Origin: Halalkalibacter oceani
GTDB taxonomy: Bacteria > Bacillota > Bacilli > Bacillales > Bacillaceae_D
Reading direction: 5' to 3'
DNA: 64,000 nucleotides
Assembly (NCBI RefSeq): GCF_023715605.1
Contig: NZ_JAMBOL010000012.1
Location: 62,001-126,000 of the forward strand
Both the position numbers and the translations under genes were made by a program. Of the stretch, positions 45,938-53,660 are shown one piece after another. Each line of letters starts with the position of its first letter. The stretch's first letter is position 1. The notes beneath the pieces were generated by a model. That model did not search any database. It worked only from the letters and a program-made list of their open reading frames with translations, and was not told the origin of the DNA.

Positions 45938-47128
45938 TTAAGAAATAGCCGCGGAACTGCGCTTCTTTTTACGCTTTTGCGGCATCTCGGGCAGCTCGTT
46001 GACAGAGATGACTTGATCTGTTTTTTTCTTTGGTGGACTCCAGTATTGTTCATTGCCTGGCAAATCATCGAACCAGGCTGCCTCATCCGGGCAGTCGAGA
46101 ACCATAAACTTCCCATAGTTATTGTCACGTGACTGATGATATTTTAAATAAGCCTTGCCATCTTCAATCGCCAAAATCTCAATTTTACCGGAGGTGTGAC
46201 TCATCGACAGGCGGACGCGTTTGCCTAAACCGGACGTTTTCGCTTTGGCCGCTTCGACAATCTGGTAAGCCTCTTTCAAGGTGAGAACAAAATCGTTATT
46301 GCCGGCGACAGGGCGGTTGATAAAGAAGTAATAAGGTGTCACCCCGGCCCATGAAAGCTTGTCCAGCAATTCGGCCAGCACGTCCGGGTCGTCATTGATC
46401 CCTTTTAAAACGGGAGTTTGATTGACGACAATCGCGCCAGCGTCGTGCAAGGCATCAAATGCTTGCTTTGCTTCTTTCGTAATTTCTACCGGGTGATTGA
46501 TGTGGGCCATAATATAAATGCGGTTTTCAGCTGTGGAGTACTGCCGGATGAGGTCAAGCAAGGCCTCGTCCTCGTAGATTCTCATCGGGTTAAAAACCGG
46601 CAGCTTTGAGCCGATGCGGATAATCTTTACATGCTCGATCTGACGGAGCTGTTCGATAATCATCCGCAGCTTTTTTGTGGCGAGAATCAATGGGTCGCCC
46701 CCTGTCAGGAGCACATTGTTAATCGAAGATGTGTTGGCAATGTAGTCAAGACCGGGCTTGACATCGGACATCGCTTCTTTGACATCATTGCGAAAAAGCC
46801 GCTTGCGGAAGCAGTAGCGGCAATAAGCCCCACATACTTCTGAACAAATGAGCAAAGCGGTTGTTTCATATTTGTGCTGACAGCCGGGAACGACGTAGTT
46901 CGTATCTTCATCAGAAGCATCCCAACGCCCATATTCCTCTAATTCGCCTTCGTTGGGGATAACCAACTTTCTAATGGGATCGTTCGGATTATTCCAATCA
47001 ATTAAACCGAGATAATATTCATTGACGCGAAAAACAAATTTTTCTGTGATTTCTTTTAGCTTCGCCCGTTCTGATGCTGGAATTTCCTTGATTTTGTCAA
47101 TATCCAGAACATATTTAGGTTGTGCCAA
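45938..47128 (-). CDS. KamA-family radical SAM enzyme (lysine 2,3-aminomutase-like)
   Basis: A 396-residue radical SAM/PLP enzyme. The cluster Cys99, Cys103 and Cys106 lie in VCGAYCRYCFRKR, followed by NVLLTGGDPLI. The candidate PLP lysine lies in SHTSGKIEI near the C-terminus. KamA converts L-lysine to beta-lysine; the shorter length than classical KamA (about 416-470) and the basic tail (KRKKKRSS) leave room for another amino acid substrate. No AblB acetyltransferase lies beside it. The ATG at 47137 directly abuts AGGAGG, so the TTG at 47128 (9 bases away) is the better start. Confidence 0.85.
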   Translation of the reverse strand: MAQPKYVLDIDKIKEIPASERAKLKEITEKFVFRVNEYYLGLIDWNNPNDPIRKLVIPNEGELEEYGRWDASDEDTNYVVPGCQHKYETTALLICSEVCGAYCRYCFRKRLFRNDVKEAMSDVKPGLDYIANTSSINNVLLTGGDPLILATKKLRMIIEQLRQIEHVKIIRIGSKLPVFNPMRIYEDEALLDLIRQYSTAENRIYIMAHINHPVEITKEAKQAFDALHDAGAIVVNQTPVLKGINDDPDVLAELLDKLSWAGVTPYYFFINRPVAGNNDFVLTLKEAYQIVEAAKAKTSGLGKRVRLSMSHTSGKIEILAIEDGKAYLKYHQSRDNNYGKFMVLDCPDEAAWFDDLPGNEQYWSPPKKKTDQVISVNELPEMPQKRKKKRSSAAIS

Positions 47129-47164
47129 ACAGATCATCCTCCTTTGTAAATAAACATCACGTCA

Positions 47165-47194
47165 AGTATAACAATAAAAAAATGGAATAGTCAA
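47165..47194 (-). promoter_or_regulatory. Promoter of the KamA-family gene
   Basis: On the reverse strand TTGACT (47194-47189) and TATACT (47170-47165) are 18 bases apart, with TG one base in front of the -10 (extended -10). Confidence 0.7.
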
Positions 47195-47253
47195 AAAAGA
47201 TAGAAAAATAGAGGGCTTCTATACAGCAGGCGCAGACTTCGCTTACCGCGTAA

Positions 47254-47294
47254 AGCCCTGGTCAAAAGGTGAGTTCAACCTTTTAACCAGGGCT
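47254..47294 (-). terminator. Terminator of the GerM-domain gene, repeat family R1 copy 9
   Basis: AGCCCTGGTCAAAAGGT pairs with ACCTTTTAACCAGGGCT with one mismatch. It separates the GerM gene from the kamA promoter. Confidence 0.8.
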
Positions 47295-47357
47295 CTTCTT
47301 TCTAAAAAAAAGTATTATTCGTACGCCGCTTCTAAGAAAAGCTGCTGCGAGGTTTTC

Positions 47358-48008
47358 TTATTCGACTTTTTCGTAGTCTTCAAGACTGTCGGCGACGATT
47401 GGTACGCTTGTATCAACGTGACCAAACAGTTCCGGATGGCTTTCCCCATCGATTAAAATTTGCGTTTCGTTAAAGCCGAATTGCTTCATAATCATGGCCA
47501 CTTGCTGAAGAATCATTTCTTCCGTGCCAGATCCGGCCTGCGCGTCCAGCAGTTCAGCGGAGAAAGAAACATGAGCGACACCTTCAACTTCTTCGACGGA
47601 CTGTACTTCGACATTGTCAGGGATTAAGGATACAAGCCCTTCCTCATCTTCGGTCGGACCGGCAACCCATTCTTGCAGGGTAGCGACAAAAACTTCATCT
47701 TCTGCCGCTTCGATTTGCCGTTCTACTCTAAACATATCCATGACCTGATCGTCGGAGAAAACGAGCTCCACAGGGACGCTGTTGTCCTGAGCTTCACCGT
47801 CTGGAGTTTCGGATTGATCAGGTGTTTCATCTGTTACTGGTTCTTCTTCATCTGCAGGTGTTTCTTCTCCTGATAGGTCTTCATTTTCTTCTAATTCAAT
47901 GTTATCAGGAGCCGGCTCGGGCTCTTCTGGTGATGTTGTTCCTTGTCCACACGCAGCGAGCGCGAGAAGTAGGAAACTGGCAAAGAGCACCATCCATTGC
48001 TTTTTCAT
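47358..48008 (-). CDS. GerM-domain lipoprotein
   Basis: A 216-residue lipoprotein with signal and lipobox LLLALAAC (Cys20), a tether of about 55 residues very rich in Glu, Asp, Pro and Thr, and a single GerM domain (VPVELVFSDDQVMDMFRVER, VEGVAHVSFSAELLDA). GerM domains occur in sporulation and germination proteins and bind the cell wall or partner proteins. Bacillus GerM has two such domains, so this is a one-domain relative. ATG 48008 with AAAGGGGG. Confidence 0.85.
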   Translation of the reverse strand: MKKQWMVLFASFLLLALAACGQGTTSPEEPEPAPDNIELEENEDLSGEETPADEEEPVTDETPDQSETPDGEAQDNSVPVELVFSDDQVMDMFRVERQIEAAEDEVFVATLQEWVAGPTEDEEGLVSLIPDNVEVQSVEEVEGVAHVSFSAELLDAQAGSGTEEMILQQVAMIMKQFGFNETQILIDGESHPELFGHVDTSVPIVADSLEDYEKVE

Positions 48009-48107
48009 TATTCTTCCCCCTTTTACATCGTGTGTGAACGATTTTCCACACAGAGGATAGTGAGCTTTCCTCTTACGGCAGTATGTAGGATAAGTCCTAT
48101 CAGTTAA

Positions 48108-48142
48108 ATTCTACAACATTCAGGTTGAAATTCAATCCTGAA
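48108..48142 (-). promoter_or_regulatory. Promoter of the GerM-domain gene with overlapping dyad
   Basis: Reverse-strand TTGAAT (48135-48130) and TAGAAT (48113-48108) are 16 bases apart. An inverted repeat (TTCAGG..CCTGAA arms, 48119-48142) covers the -35 element and may be an operator. Confidence 0.55.
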
Positions 48143-48181
48143 TTTAGACCTAGTCCGCTCCGTATTGACAAAATAAATGCC

Positions 48182-48207
48182 GGAAAGTCCGACATGTGGG
48201 ACCTTCC
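48182..48207 (-). terminator. Hairpin after the 52-residue membrane protein gene
   Basis: GGAAAGTCC and GGGACCTTCC form a stem around GACATGT; on the reverse strand it is followed by GGCATTTATTTTG. Confidence 0.55.
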
Positions 48208-48232
48208 AGCTAGGGGGGACGGGGAGAAATGG

Positions 48233-48391
48233 TTAAAACATTGGAAAAACATACTCAATCAAAAACCAGATAATCCCGAAAAAGATAATCAAATAGGCTG
48301 CATATTTAATAAAAGTCGCCATGACCATACTATTGTTTTCTTTTTTCTCCACATGACGTTCTTCGACGTCAACGTTTCTTCTATTAGCCAT
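48233..48391 (-). CDS. 52-residue membrane protein
   Basis: The reverse strand encodes a charged start (MANRRNVDVEERHVEKKENN) and one membrane segment (YAAYLIIFFGIIWFLIEYVF). AGGAGGGAG lies upstream of the ATG at 48391. The overlapping forward frame lacks an RBS and looks spurious. Family not recognised; it is divergent from the AI-2E permease gene. Confidence 0.75.
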   Translation of the reverse strand: MANRRNVDVEERHVEKKENNSMVMATFIKYAAYLIIFFGIIWFLIEYVFPMF

Positions 48392-48554
48392 CGTTCTCCC
48401 TCCTAAATAAGGATTGTATAAAGTAGATACCCTTCATTTCCCGCTTTAAACGTCGGGCTTGTGACCGAGACGGTTTCTTCTGGACATAAAAGGGGTAGGA
48501 TGGGGGTGAAGATGGTATAATGAAAAAAACTGTCAACAGGAAGGGATTTTGCTT

Positions 48555-49640
48555 ATGCCACAATCGAAAGCATTCCGTATCGGTTATGGAATTGCGCTTA
48601 TTTTTCTAATCATCTATTTGGGAACATTAGTCGATTGGATTTTTCAACCGATTGTTGTTCTCGTGCAAACATTGTTTGCTCCGATTATTTTGGCGGGGGT
48701 GTTGTTCTATCTGCTGCGGCCGTTTGTCAACTTTTTGTCACGCTGGATGCCGCGCAGCCTGGCCATTTTGGCGTTGTATTTATGTGCGATCGCGTTGTTG
48801 ACTGCGTTAATCCTGCTTGTCGGACCGGAATTGCAGAAGCAGTTTAACAGTTTAGTGCGAAACGCGCCAATCTTCATTAATGAGATCCGGGATATGTTCA
48901 TCAATTTACAGGAAAATGAATACATTGCCCGTTTCCAGCCGGGAGAGACGGTCACATTTGAGGAGATTACGTCCCAGCTTGCCGATTACTTGAATCGGAT
49001 CGTTTCGACTGTCGGCTCAAATATTGCCAGCTTTATCGGCTTTATCGCCAATGTCGTGATCATTCTCATTATCATTCCGTTTGTCCTGTTTTATATGCTG
49101 AAGGAGGGGGATAAAGCGCCGAAGCAGGTGCTCAAATTTTTCCCGACGAAGCAGCAGCAGGAAGGACGCCGTGTGCTGCACGACATGGATGAGGCGCTAA
49201 GCTCCTATATCCAGGGACAAATTATCGTCAGCTTCTGTGTCGGTGTGCTCGTCTATATCGGCTACTTGATTATCGGGCTCGACTATCCGCTCGTCCTGGC
49301 TCTCGTGGCGATGTTTACGAATGTCATTCCTTTTGTCGGTCCGTGGATCGGCACCTTTCCCGGCGTCGTTGTCGGCTTCATTGATTCGCCGTTTATGGCA
49401 TTATGGGTCGTGATCGTCGTCGTGATTGTCCAGCAAATTGAGAGCAATTTAATTTCACCGCAAATAATGGGAAGAAAGCTTGATATCCATCCGTTGACGA
49501 TCATCCTCTTATTGCTTGTGGCGAGCCGTTTTGCCGGCTTGCTCGGTTTATTGCTCGCCGTACCGACCTATGCTGTAGGCAAGGTGATTGTCTCCCATAC
49601 GTATCGCTTATGGAGACTGCGCAGCAAGCCGACGAATTGA
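48555..49640 (+). CDS. AI-2E-family permease
   Basis: A 361-residue membrane protein of the AI-2E transporter superfamily with about eight segments. Typical regions are PIILAGVLFYLLRPFVNFL, VIILIIIPFVLFYMLKEGDK and MFTNVIPFVGPWIGTFPGVV, and the final PQIMGRKLDIHPLTIILLLL. Members export signals or, in some haloalkaliphiles, exchange sodium and protons. The specific role here is open. I take the ATG at 48555 after AGGAAGGG; TTG 48549 lies too close. Confidence 0.88.
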   Translation: MPQSKAFRIGYGIALIFLIIYLGTLVDWIFQPIVVLVQTLFAPIILAGVLFYLLRPFVNFLSRWMPRSLAILALYLCAIALLTALILLVGPELQKQFNSLVRNAPIFINEIRDMFINLQENEYIARFQPGETVTFEEITSQLADYLNRIVSTVGSNIASFIGFIANVVIILIIIPFVLFYMLKEGDKAPKQVLKFFPTKQQQEGRRVLHDMDEALSSYIQGQIIVSFCVGVLVYIGYLIIGLDYPLVLALVAMFTNVIPFVGPWIGTFPGVVVGFIDSPFMALWVVIVVVIVQQIESNLISPQIMGRKLDIHPLTIILLLLVASRFAGLLGLLLAVPTYAVGKVIVSHTYRLWRLRSKPTN

Positions 49641-49702
49641 CATCGCGGAAGCGGATTTGTATCGTGGAAGAGGAAGAAAAAACAGATCGAGGAGTGGTAA
49701 TG

Positions 49703-50074
49703 ATGGCATTTGAACAAGATGGGATCATTCAAGTGGAACCGGAAGAATTAAAAGAGCTGTTAAAGCAGGAAGACCGTCCGATTATTATTGATGTGCGCGA
49801 ACTGGATGAATATGAAGAAGCTCATATTCCAGGACTGCCGTTAATTCCTATGCAGACGATTCCGGCTGTCGCACCTGATCTTGATAAAGATCAAGATTAT
49901 CTCTTTGTTTGCCGAAGTGGAAACAGAAGTCAGAATGTCGCTCTTTATTTGCAAAATCAAGGCTTTACGAATGTGAAAAATTACGCTGGCGGAATGCTTG
50001 CCTGGACAGGCGAAACGGTATCGGGCGCGGAATGGGTTGTCCGTTCACCGGAGGAATTGAAAAAGGAAAAGTAA
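49703..50074 (+). CDS. Rhodanese-domain sulfurtransferase
   Basis: A 123-residue single rhodanese domain. The active loop is VCRSGNRS with Cys70, preceded by IIIDVRELDEYEEAHIPG and followed by NYAGGMLAWTG. It carries persulfide sulfur in the cytosol. ATG 49703 after AGGAGTGG, ATG 49700 also possible. It starts 62 bases after the permease gene and ends before a hairpin at 50103-50139. Confidence 0.9.
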   Translation: MAFEQDGIIQVEPEELKELLKQEDRPIIIDVRELDEYEEAHIPGLPLIPMQTIPAVAPDLDKDQDYLFVCRSGNRSQNVALYLQNQGFTNVKNYAGGMLAWTGETVSGAEWVVRSPEELKKEK

Positions 50075-50102
50075 GGGAAGGCATAAACCCGCCCGAATGT
50101 CA

Positions 50103-50139
50103 TGACAAGCAGGAGAACTCGTTTCTTCCCTGCTTGTCT
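50103..50139 (+). terminator. Hairpin after the rhodanese gene
   Basis: GACAAGCAGG pairs with CCTGCTTGTC over a 15-base loop containing TCGTTTCTT; a weak T-rich tail follows. The loop region resembles the GCGGGTTTCTTCCCTG part of the tandem repeat at 25 kb. Confidence 0.6.
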
Positions 50140-50305
50140 TATACGGCTTTCTCGCTGATAATCTTCTCTGATCCTTTGTTCATAGGTATTACGTCGCCTG
50201 TGGACGCACGAATTTTGTCAAAGTTAGGACGTGTGCTTTTGCTTTATTTCTAGTAAACTAGTAATAGGTTTTCAGAGGTTGTGACGACTGGAGGATGGGC
50301 CAATC

Positions 50306-51253
50306 ATGAAGATGAAAGTGACATACGGCATCATAATGCTTTTCTGTTGTCTTGTCTTTGCCGCAAAGGGTGTGGCGGCTGAGAAGATTTATTTTTACAT
50401 AGATGGACAAGAACAACGCTATCAGGGAGAGGTAGTAGAGGAAGCAGGCAGTTTATTGGTTCCATTGCGTCCGATTTTAATGAATCTGCATTTTATCGAC
50501 GATGAATGGGCGTTTACTTCGCGGGAAATAAACGAGTTTCTGCGTGAAAAACGGAGCGGGCAGCAGGAAACGCGCAGCGGGCAAGGGGAAGATGAGGAGC
50601 AGGAGATGAATCCGCTTGAAGCCGTTCCCCTTTTGCGTGACCTTCCATTCGTTGAGAAAAATAACCGCGAAATGATCAGGCTCGAAGACGTGATTCGACT
50701 TGGGTTTGATGGGTATTACTATCAAAACGATGACATTCTGCAAGTGAATACGCCTGCTTTTATGGAAATTGCCGGGCTGGTCGTCGGTGATTCGCGGCAA
50801 AAAGTGTCCGGGCTTTATCCTGATGTGCACTGGAACACAGGATTTGGTCAGGCTGCCGAGCTGAACGGCTTTATCGGTGAGATGGTTCCTTATACGTATA
50901 AGGACCGCTACGGATATGAACGGACGGAGGAAGTTCCTGAGCTGCAGGTCGAGATACAGGATGATAGAGTCAGCTATTTATTCGTCTCATCGGACCGGTT
51001 TCCGACTTCGAAAGGGGTGCAGGTAGGGGACGAGCTTCGCGATGTGTACCGGCTGTACGGCAATCAGTACGTTCGTGATCGAATGGATGGCAAGCAAATT
51101 ATCGTGTATGATGTCGAAAATGGCTCAATCTGGTTTATTGCCGATCAGGATCAGGTGATTGAAAGAATCGCCTATTGGGATCATCATCTTCGCGGCTTTG
51201 GCGAACAGCAGGCTGAGCTTTTGCCTGAGGATGAAGAAGAGGAAAAAAAGTGA
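50306..51253 (+). CDS. Secreted protein with copper-amine-oxidase-N-like domain
   Basis: A 315-residue exported protein. A signal peptide (VTYGIIMLFCCLVFAAKGVAA) is followed by a domain like the copper amine oxidase N-terminal family (IYFYIDGQEQ, LLVPLRPILMNL), a Glu/Gln-rich insert at about 88-105, and a C-terminal region with two GD-x3-DVYxLYG-like repeats (VVGDSRQKVSGLYPDVHW, VQVGDELRDVYRLYG), similar to the domain joined to CAP proteins in Bacilli. Wall binding is likely, function unknown. ATG 50306, GGAGG 11 bases upstream. It ends one base before the convergent small gene. Confidence 0.7.
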   Translation: MKMKVTYGIIMLFCCLVFAAKGVAAEKIYFYIDGQEQRYQGEVVEEAGSLLVPLRPILMNLHFIDDEWAFTSREINEFLREKRSGQQETRSGQGEDEEQEMNPLEAVPLLRDLPFVEKNNREMIRLEDVIRLGFDGYYYQNDDILQVNTPAFMEIAGLVVGDSRQKVSGLYPDVHWNTGFGQAAELNGFIGEMVPYTYKDRYGYERTEEVPELQVEIQDDRVSYLFVSSDRFPTSKGVQVGDELRDVYRLYGNQYVRDRMDGKQIIVYDVENGSIWFIADQDQVIERIAYWDHHLRGFGEQQAELLPEDEEEEKK

Positions 51254-51274
51254 TCAGAGATGATCACTTTTTTT
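51243..51274. terminator. Perfect bidirectional terminator overlapping two gene ends
   Basis: AAAAAAAGTGATCA at 51243-51256 pairs perfectly with TGATCACTTTTTTT at 51261-51274 over a GAGA tetraloop. The left arm contains the stop codons of both convergent genes (TGA 51251-51253 forward; 51254-51256 reverse). Confidence 0.92.
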
Positions 51275-51385
51275 CGAATAGCTATGTTTTCCGTGGCGGG
51301 CATTTTCCGCTGCCTGTTCATTTTTTTGCTGATTACGGGCATTGGAATCCTGCTTCTTTTTGTTATTGTCTCCCGTTGTGGCCAT
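51254..51385 (-). CDS. 43-residue hydrophilic protein, possibly spore-associated
   Basis: The reverse strand encodes MATTGDNNKKKQDSNARNQQ.. ending KSDHL, very rich in Asn, Gln, Lys and His with no hydrophobic core. AGAAGGTGA lies 9 bases upstream of the ATG at 51385; an ATG at 51391 is too close. Composition and size resemble minor small acid-soluble spore proteins, but no family signature was recognised. The overlapping forward frame looks spurious. Confidence 0.6.
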   Translation of the reverse strand: MATTGDNNKKKQDSNARNQQKNEQAAENARHGKHSYSKKSDHL

Positions 51386-51513
51386 CGTCATCGTTCACCT
51401 TCTTTCTACACGTATAGGATGTGCTACTTTGCTGGAATTATAAGAAAAGGTTTACCATTCCTTGCGGAGGGGAATGTAATAGGTAACCTAACTAAGGAAA
51501 GGTGGAGATGGTC

Positions 51514-51795
51514 ATGGCAATGAAAAAAACGTTAATGGCAACGGCGGTAGCGAGTGCGGCAGGCGCGGCGACAGTGCTTTTGCGTAATCCTGACACGAGA
51601 GAAAAAGCCAAACGAGCAGCCCTTGAAACCTATTCAAAACTAACCGGTCGAACGGCCGAAAACACAAAACAGGAAAAACAAACAAAGCTTGGGCACTCTC
51701 ATCCACATGACTATGCCGATAATAAAATGGTCAATGAAGGCGCGATGACAAGTGTCCAGTATTATAATGAAAAGCAGCAGCAACAACAGTCATAG
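51514..51795 (+). CDS. YtxH-like small protein
   Basis: A 93-residue protein with a short hydrophobic N-terminus (TLMATAVASAAGAATVLL), then NPDTREKAKRAALETYSKL and a polar His/Gln-rich tail. This is reminiscent of YtxH-like general stress proteins. ATG 51514 after AAAGGTGG; upstream GTG/ATG codons at 51502 and 51508 overlap that site. Confidence 0.6.
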   Translation: MAMKKTLMATAVASAAGAATVLLRNPDTREKAKRAALETYSKLTGRTAENTKQEKQTKLGHSHPHDYADNKMVNEGAMTSVQYYNEKQQQQQS

Positions 51796-51849
51796 TTGAC
51801 TAAAACAGCTGTAGGCTGTGGCGAAAGCCATGTTTGCGATAAAACACAT

Positions 51850-51945
51850 CGCAGCGATGGAAGGCTTTGTTCCGGATGACGTTTTCCATCGCTGCTTAAG
51901 CCCGGGACGAAAGGGGAGAATCAGAACCTTTTGTCTCGGGCTCTT
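51850..51945 (+). terminator. Double hairpin: stem at 51851-51894 plus repeat family R1 copy 10
   Basis: GCAGCGATGGAA pairs with TTCCATCGCTGC, followed by TTAAG and then AGCCCGGGACGAAAGG (51899-51914) pairing with CCTTTTGTCTCGGGCT (51927-51942) and TCTTTATG. The order hairpin, CTTAAG, R1 is the same as at 13.75 kb and 45.0 kb. Confidence 0.75.
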
Positions 51946-52024
51946 TATGATTTCGGCGAAGTATGTAATCCGATTATGGGAATGCTATAATAAGGAAAAA
52001 GACTGGAAGGATGGAGTGGATAGA

Positions 52025-52807
52025 ATGGTTATTATTCGCAATAGAAATATAGCACATATTCCGGTGCTCGACGTCGTGAAAGCTAAATTGGAAGACCAGG
52101 GGGCGCCGGCTGTTTTCTTTTTGCACGGCTACACAAGCGCGAAAGAACACAATCTTCATGTCGCCTATCTTCTGGCTGAAAAGGGCTTTCGTGTCTTACT
52201 TCCTGACGCGCTCCATCATGGAGAAAGAGAGGGGCGTCTTTTCGGAAGGGAGCGGGATCTCGCCTTTTGGGAGATTGTGCTGACCTCGATTAAGGAGCTT
52301 GAGCAGATGAAGGACGCTTTAGTGGCTGAAGGAAGCGTCGATGCAAATCGTCTCGGCGTGATCGGAACATCGATGGGGGCGATTACAATGTATGGCGCGC
52401 TCGCCGCCTATCCATGGATTCAGACCGCCGTTTCTTTCATGGGCACCGCTTATTATGAGACGTATGCGAAAGCGCAGATCGCGATGCTTGAGCAGGATGG
52501 GGAACTGCTTGACACAGAGTTAAAGCAGCGGGTGCTTTCACAAATACGCCCTTTTGATCTGTCGCAGCAGCTTGATAAGCTGGCGGGTCGTCCATTGTTC
52601 ATCTGGCACGGGACGGAAGACCAGGTTATCCCGTTTCTTTTTTCTGAAAAGCTGCACGAGACCATCGCAGCGAGCTATCAGGACAAGCCCGATCATCTTC
52701 ATTTTTCCGCCGAGGCGAATACGCCTCATAAGGTTACGAGAACAGCCGTCCTTAAATCGGTTAGCTGGTGCGAAGAGCATCTTCTCGGCAGAAAGGTATC
52801 GTCATAA
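52025..52807 (+). CDS. yitV: YitV-like alpha/beta hydrolase (esterase)
   Basis: A 260-residue cytosolic hydrolase. The oxyanion region is VFFLHGYTSAKEHN, the nucleophile Ser lies in GTSMGA, the acid in HGTEDQVIP, and the His in NTPHKVT. It corresponds to Bacillus YitV. The substrate is unknown. ATG 52025 with GGAGTGG; the longer upstream frame runs through a terminator and is not used. It is directly followed by yitT-like, starting right after its stop codon. Confidence 0.85.
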   Translation: MVIIRNRNIAHIPVLDVVKAKLEDQGAPAVFFLHGYTSAKEHNLHVAYLLAEKGFRVLLPDALHHGEREGRLFGRERDLAFWEIVLTSIKELEQMKDALVAEGSVDANRLGVIGTSMGAITMYGALAAYPWIQTAVSFMGTAYYETYAKAQIAMLEQDGELLDTELKQRVLSQIRPFDLSQQLDKLAGRPLFIWHGTEDQVIPFLFSEKLHETIAASYQDKPDHLHFSAEANTPHKVTRTAVLKSVSWCEEHLLGRKVSS

Positions 52808-53644
52808 ATGAAGTCAATTCAATGGATGCAAGAAATTCAGAAGCTGATTATTGTGACGATCGGTGCGCTCTTTTTAGCAGCGTCCCTTAACTTTTTTCTC
52901 ATTCCGGCAAACGTATTTGCCAGCGGCTTTACAGGGATTGCTCAGCTGTTGGCTTCGGTGCTGCCTGTTTCGACGGGGATCTTGTTATTTGTCCTGAATA
53001 TTCCTGTCGCGATTGTCGGCTGGCTGAAGATCGGGAAAAGCTTTACGCTCTACAGCTTTATTAATGTCGCACTGACGACATTGTTTCTCGAGCTCTTACC
53101 GGTTTATGAATTTTCGCCGGATATTCTGTTAAATGCTGTCTTTGGCGGGGTGATCGCGGCAATCGGAGCCGGGATCACGCTGAAATGGGGGGCTTCATCA
53201 GGCGGGGTCGATATTATCGCCTTGATTTTATCAAGGGTGAGCGACCGGCCGGTAGGGATTTATTTCTTTGTGATCAACGGGTTCATCGTCATCACTTCGG
53301 GGTTTTTATTTAATCCGGAGAAAGCCCTTTACACGCTTGTCACCTTATATGTAACATCAAGGGTCATTGATGCGATTCATACGCGTCATGTGAAGCTGAC
53401 GGCCATGATCGTCACGACGAAAGCGGAGGAGCTTAAAAAAGCGATCCACGACCGGCTGACGCGGGGCCTGACAAGACTTCCGGCGAAGGGTGGCTTTATG
53501 GCTGATGATAAAGAAATGTTGATGATTGTCATTACCCGTTATGAATTATACGAGCTGAAGCATGTCCTTCAGGAAGTCGATCCGCAAGCCTTTACGAATA
53601 TTGTGGAAACAGCCGGGATTTTCGGTTTGTTCCGCAAGGAGTAA
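52808..53644 (+). CDS. yitT: YitT-family membrane protein (DUF161/DUF2179)
   Basis: A 278-residue protein with five or six membrane segments (ALFLAASLNFFLIPANVFASG, KWGASSGGVDIIALIL) and a cytosolic C-terminal DUF2179 domain (AMIVTTKAEELKKAIHDRL, GLTRLPAKGGF, YELYELKHVLQEVDP). Transport function is not established; the soluble part resembles PII-like or DAC-linked sensors. ATG 52808 abuts the previous stop, suggesting coupling. Confidence 0.9.
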   Translation: MKSIQWMQEIQKLIIVTIGALFLAASLNFFLIPANVFASGFTGIAQLLASVLPVSTGILLFVLNIPVAIVGWLKIGKSFTLYSFINVALTTLFLELLPVYEFSPDILLNAVFGGVIAAIGAGITLKWGASSGGVDIIALILSRVSDRPVGIYFFVINGFIVITSGFLFNPEKALYTLVTLYVTSRVIDAIHTRHVKLTAMIVTTKAEELKKAIHDRLTRGLTRLPAKGGFMADDKEMLMIVITRYELYELKHVLQEVDPQAFTNIVETAGIFGLFRKE

Positions 53645-53660
53645 AGGAGGCGGGGAGCAG

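Noticed and set aside
48125-48406. A forward 93-codon frame upstream of the AI-2E gene
   Set aside because: It has no RBS, and the reverse strand holds a better small gene with AGGAGGGAG and a membrane segment.
51260-51523. A forward 87-codon hydrophobic frame after the secreted protein gene
   Set aside because: It begins inside the terminator hairpin without an RBS and overlaps the reverse 43-codon gene, whose start signals are better.
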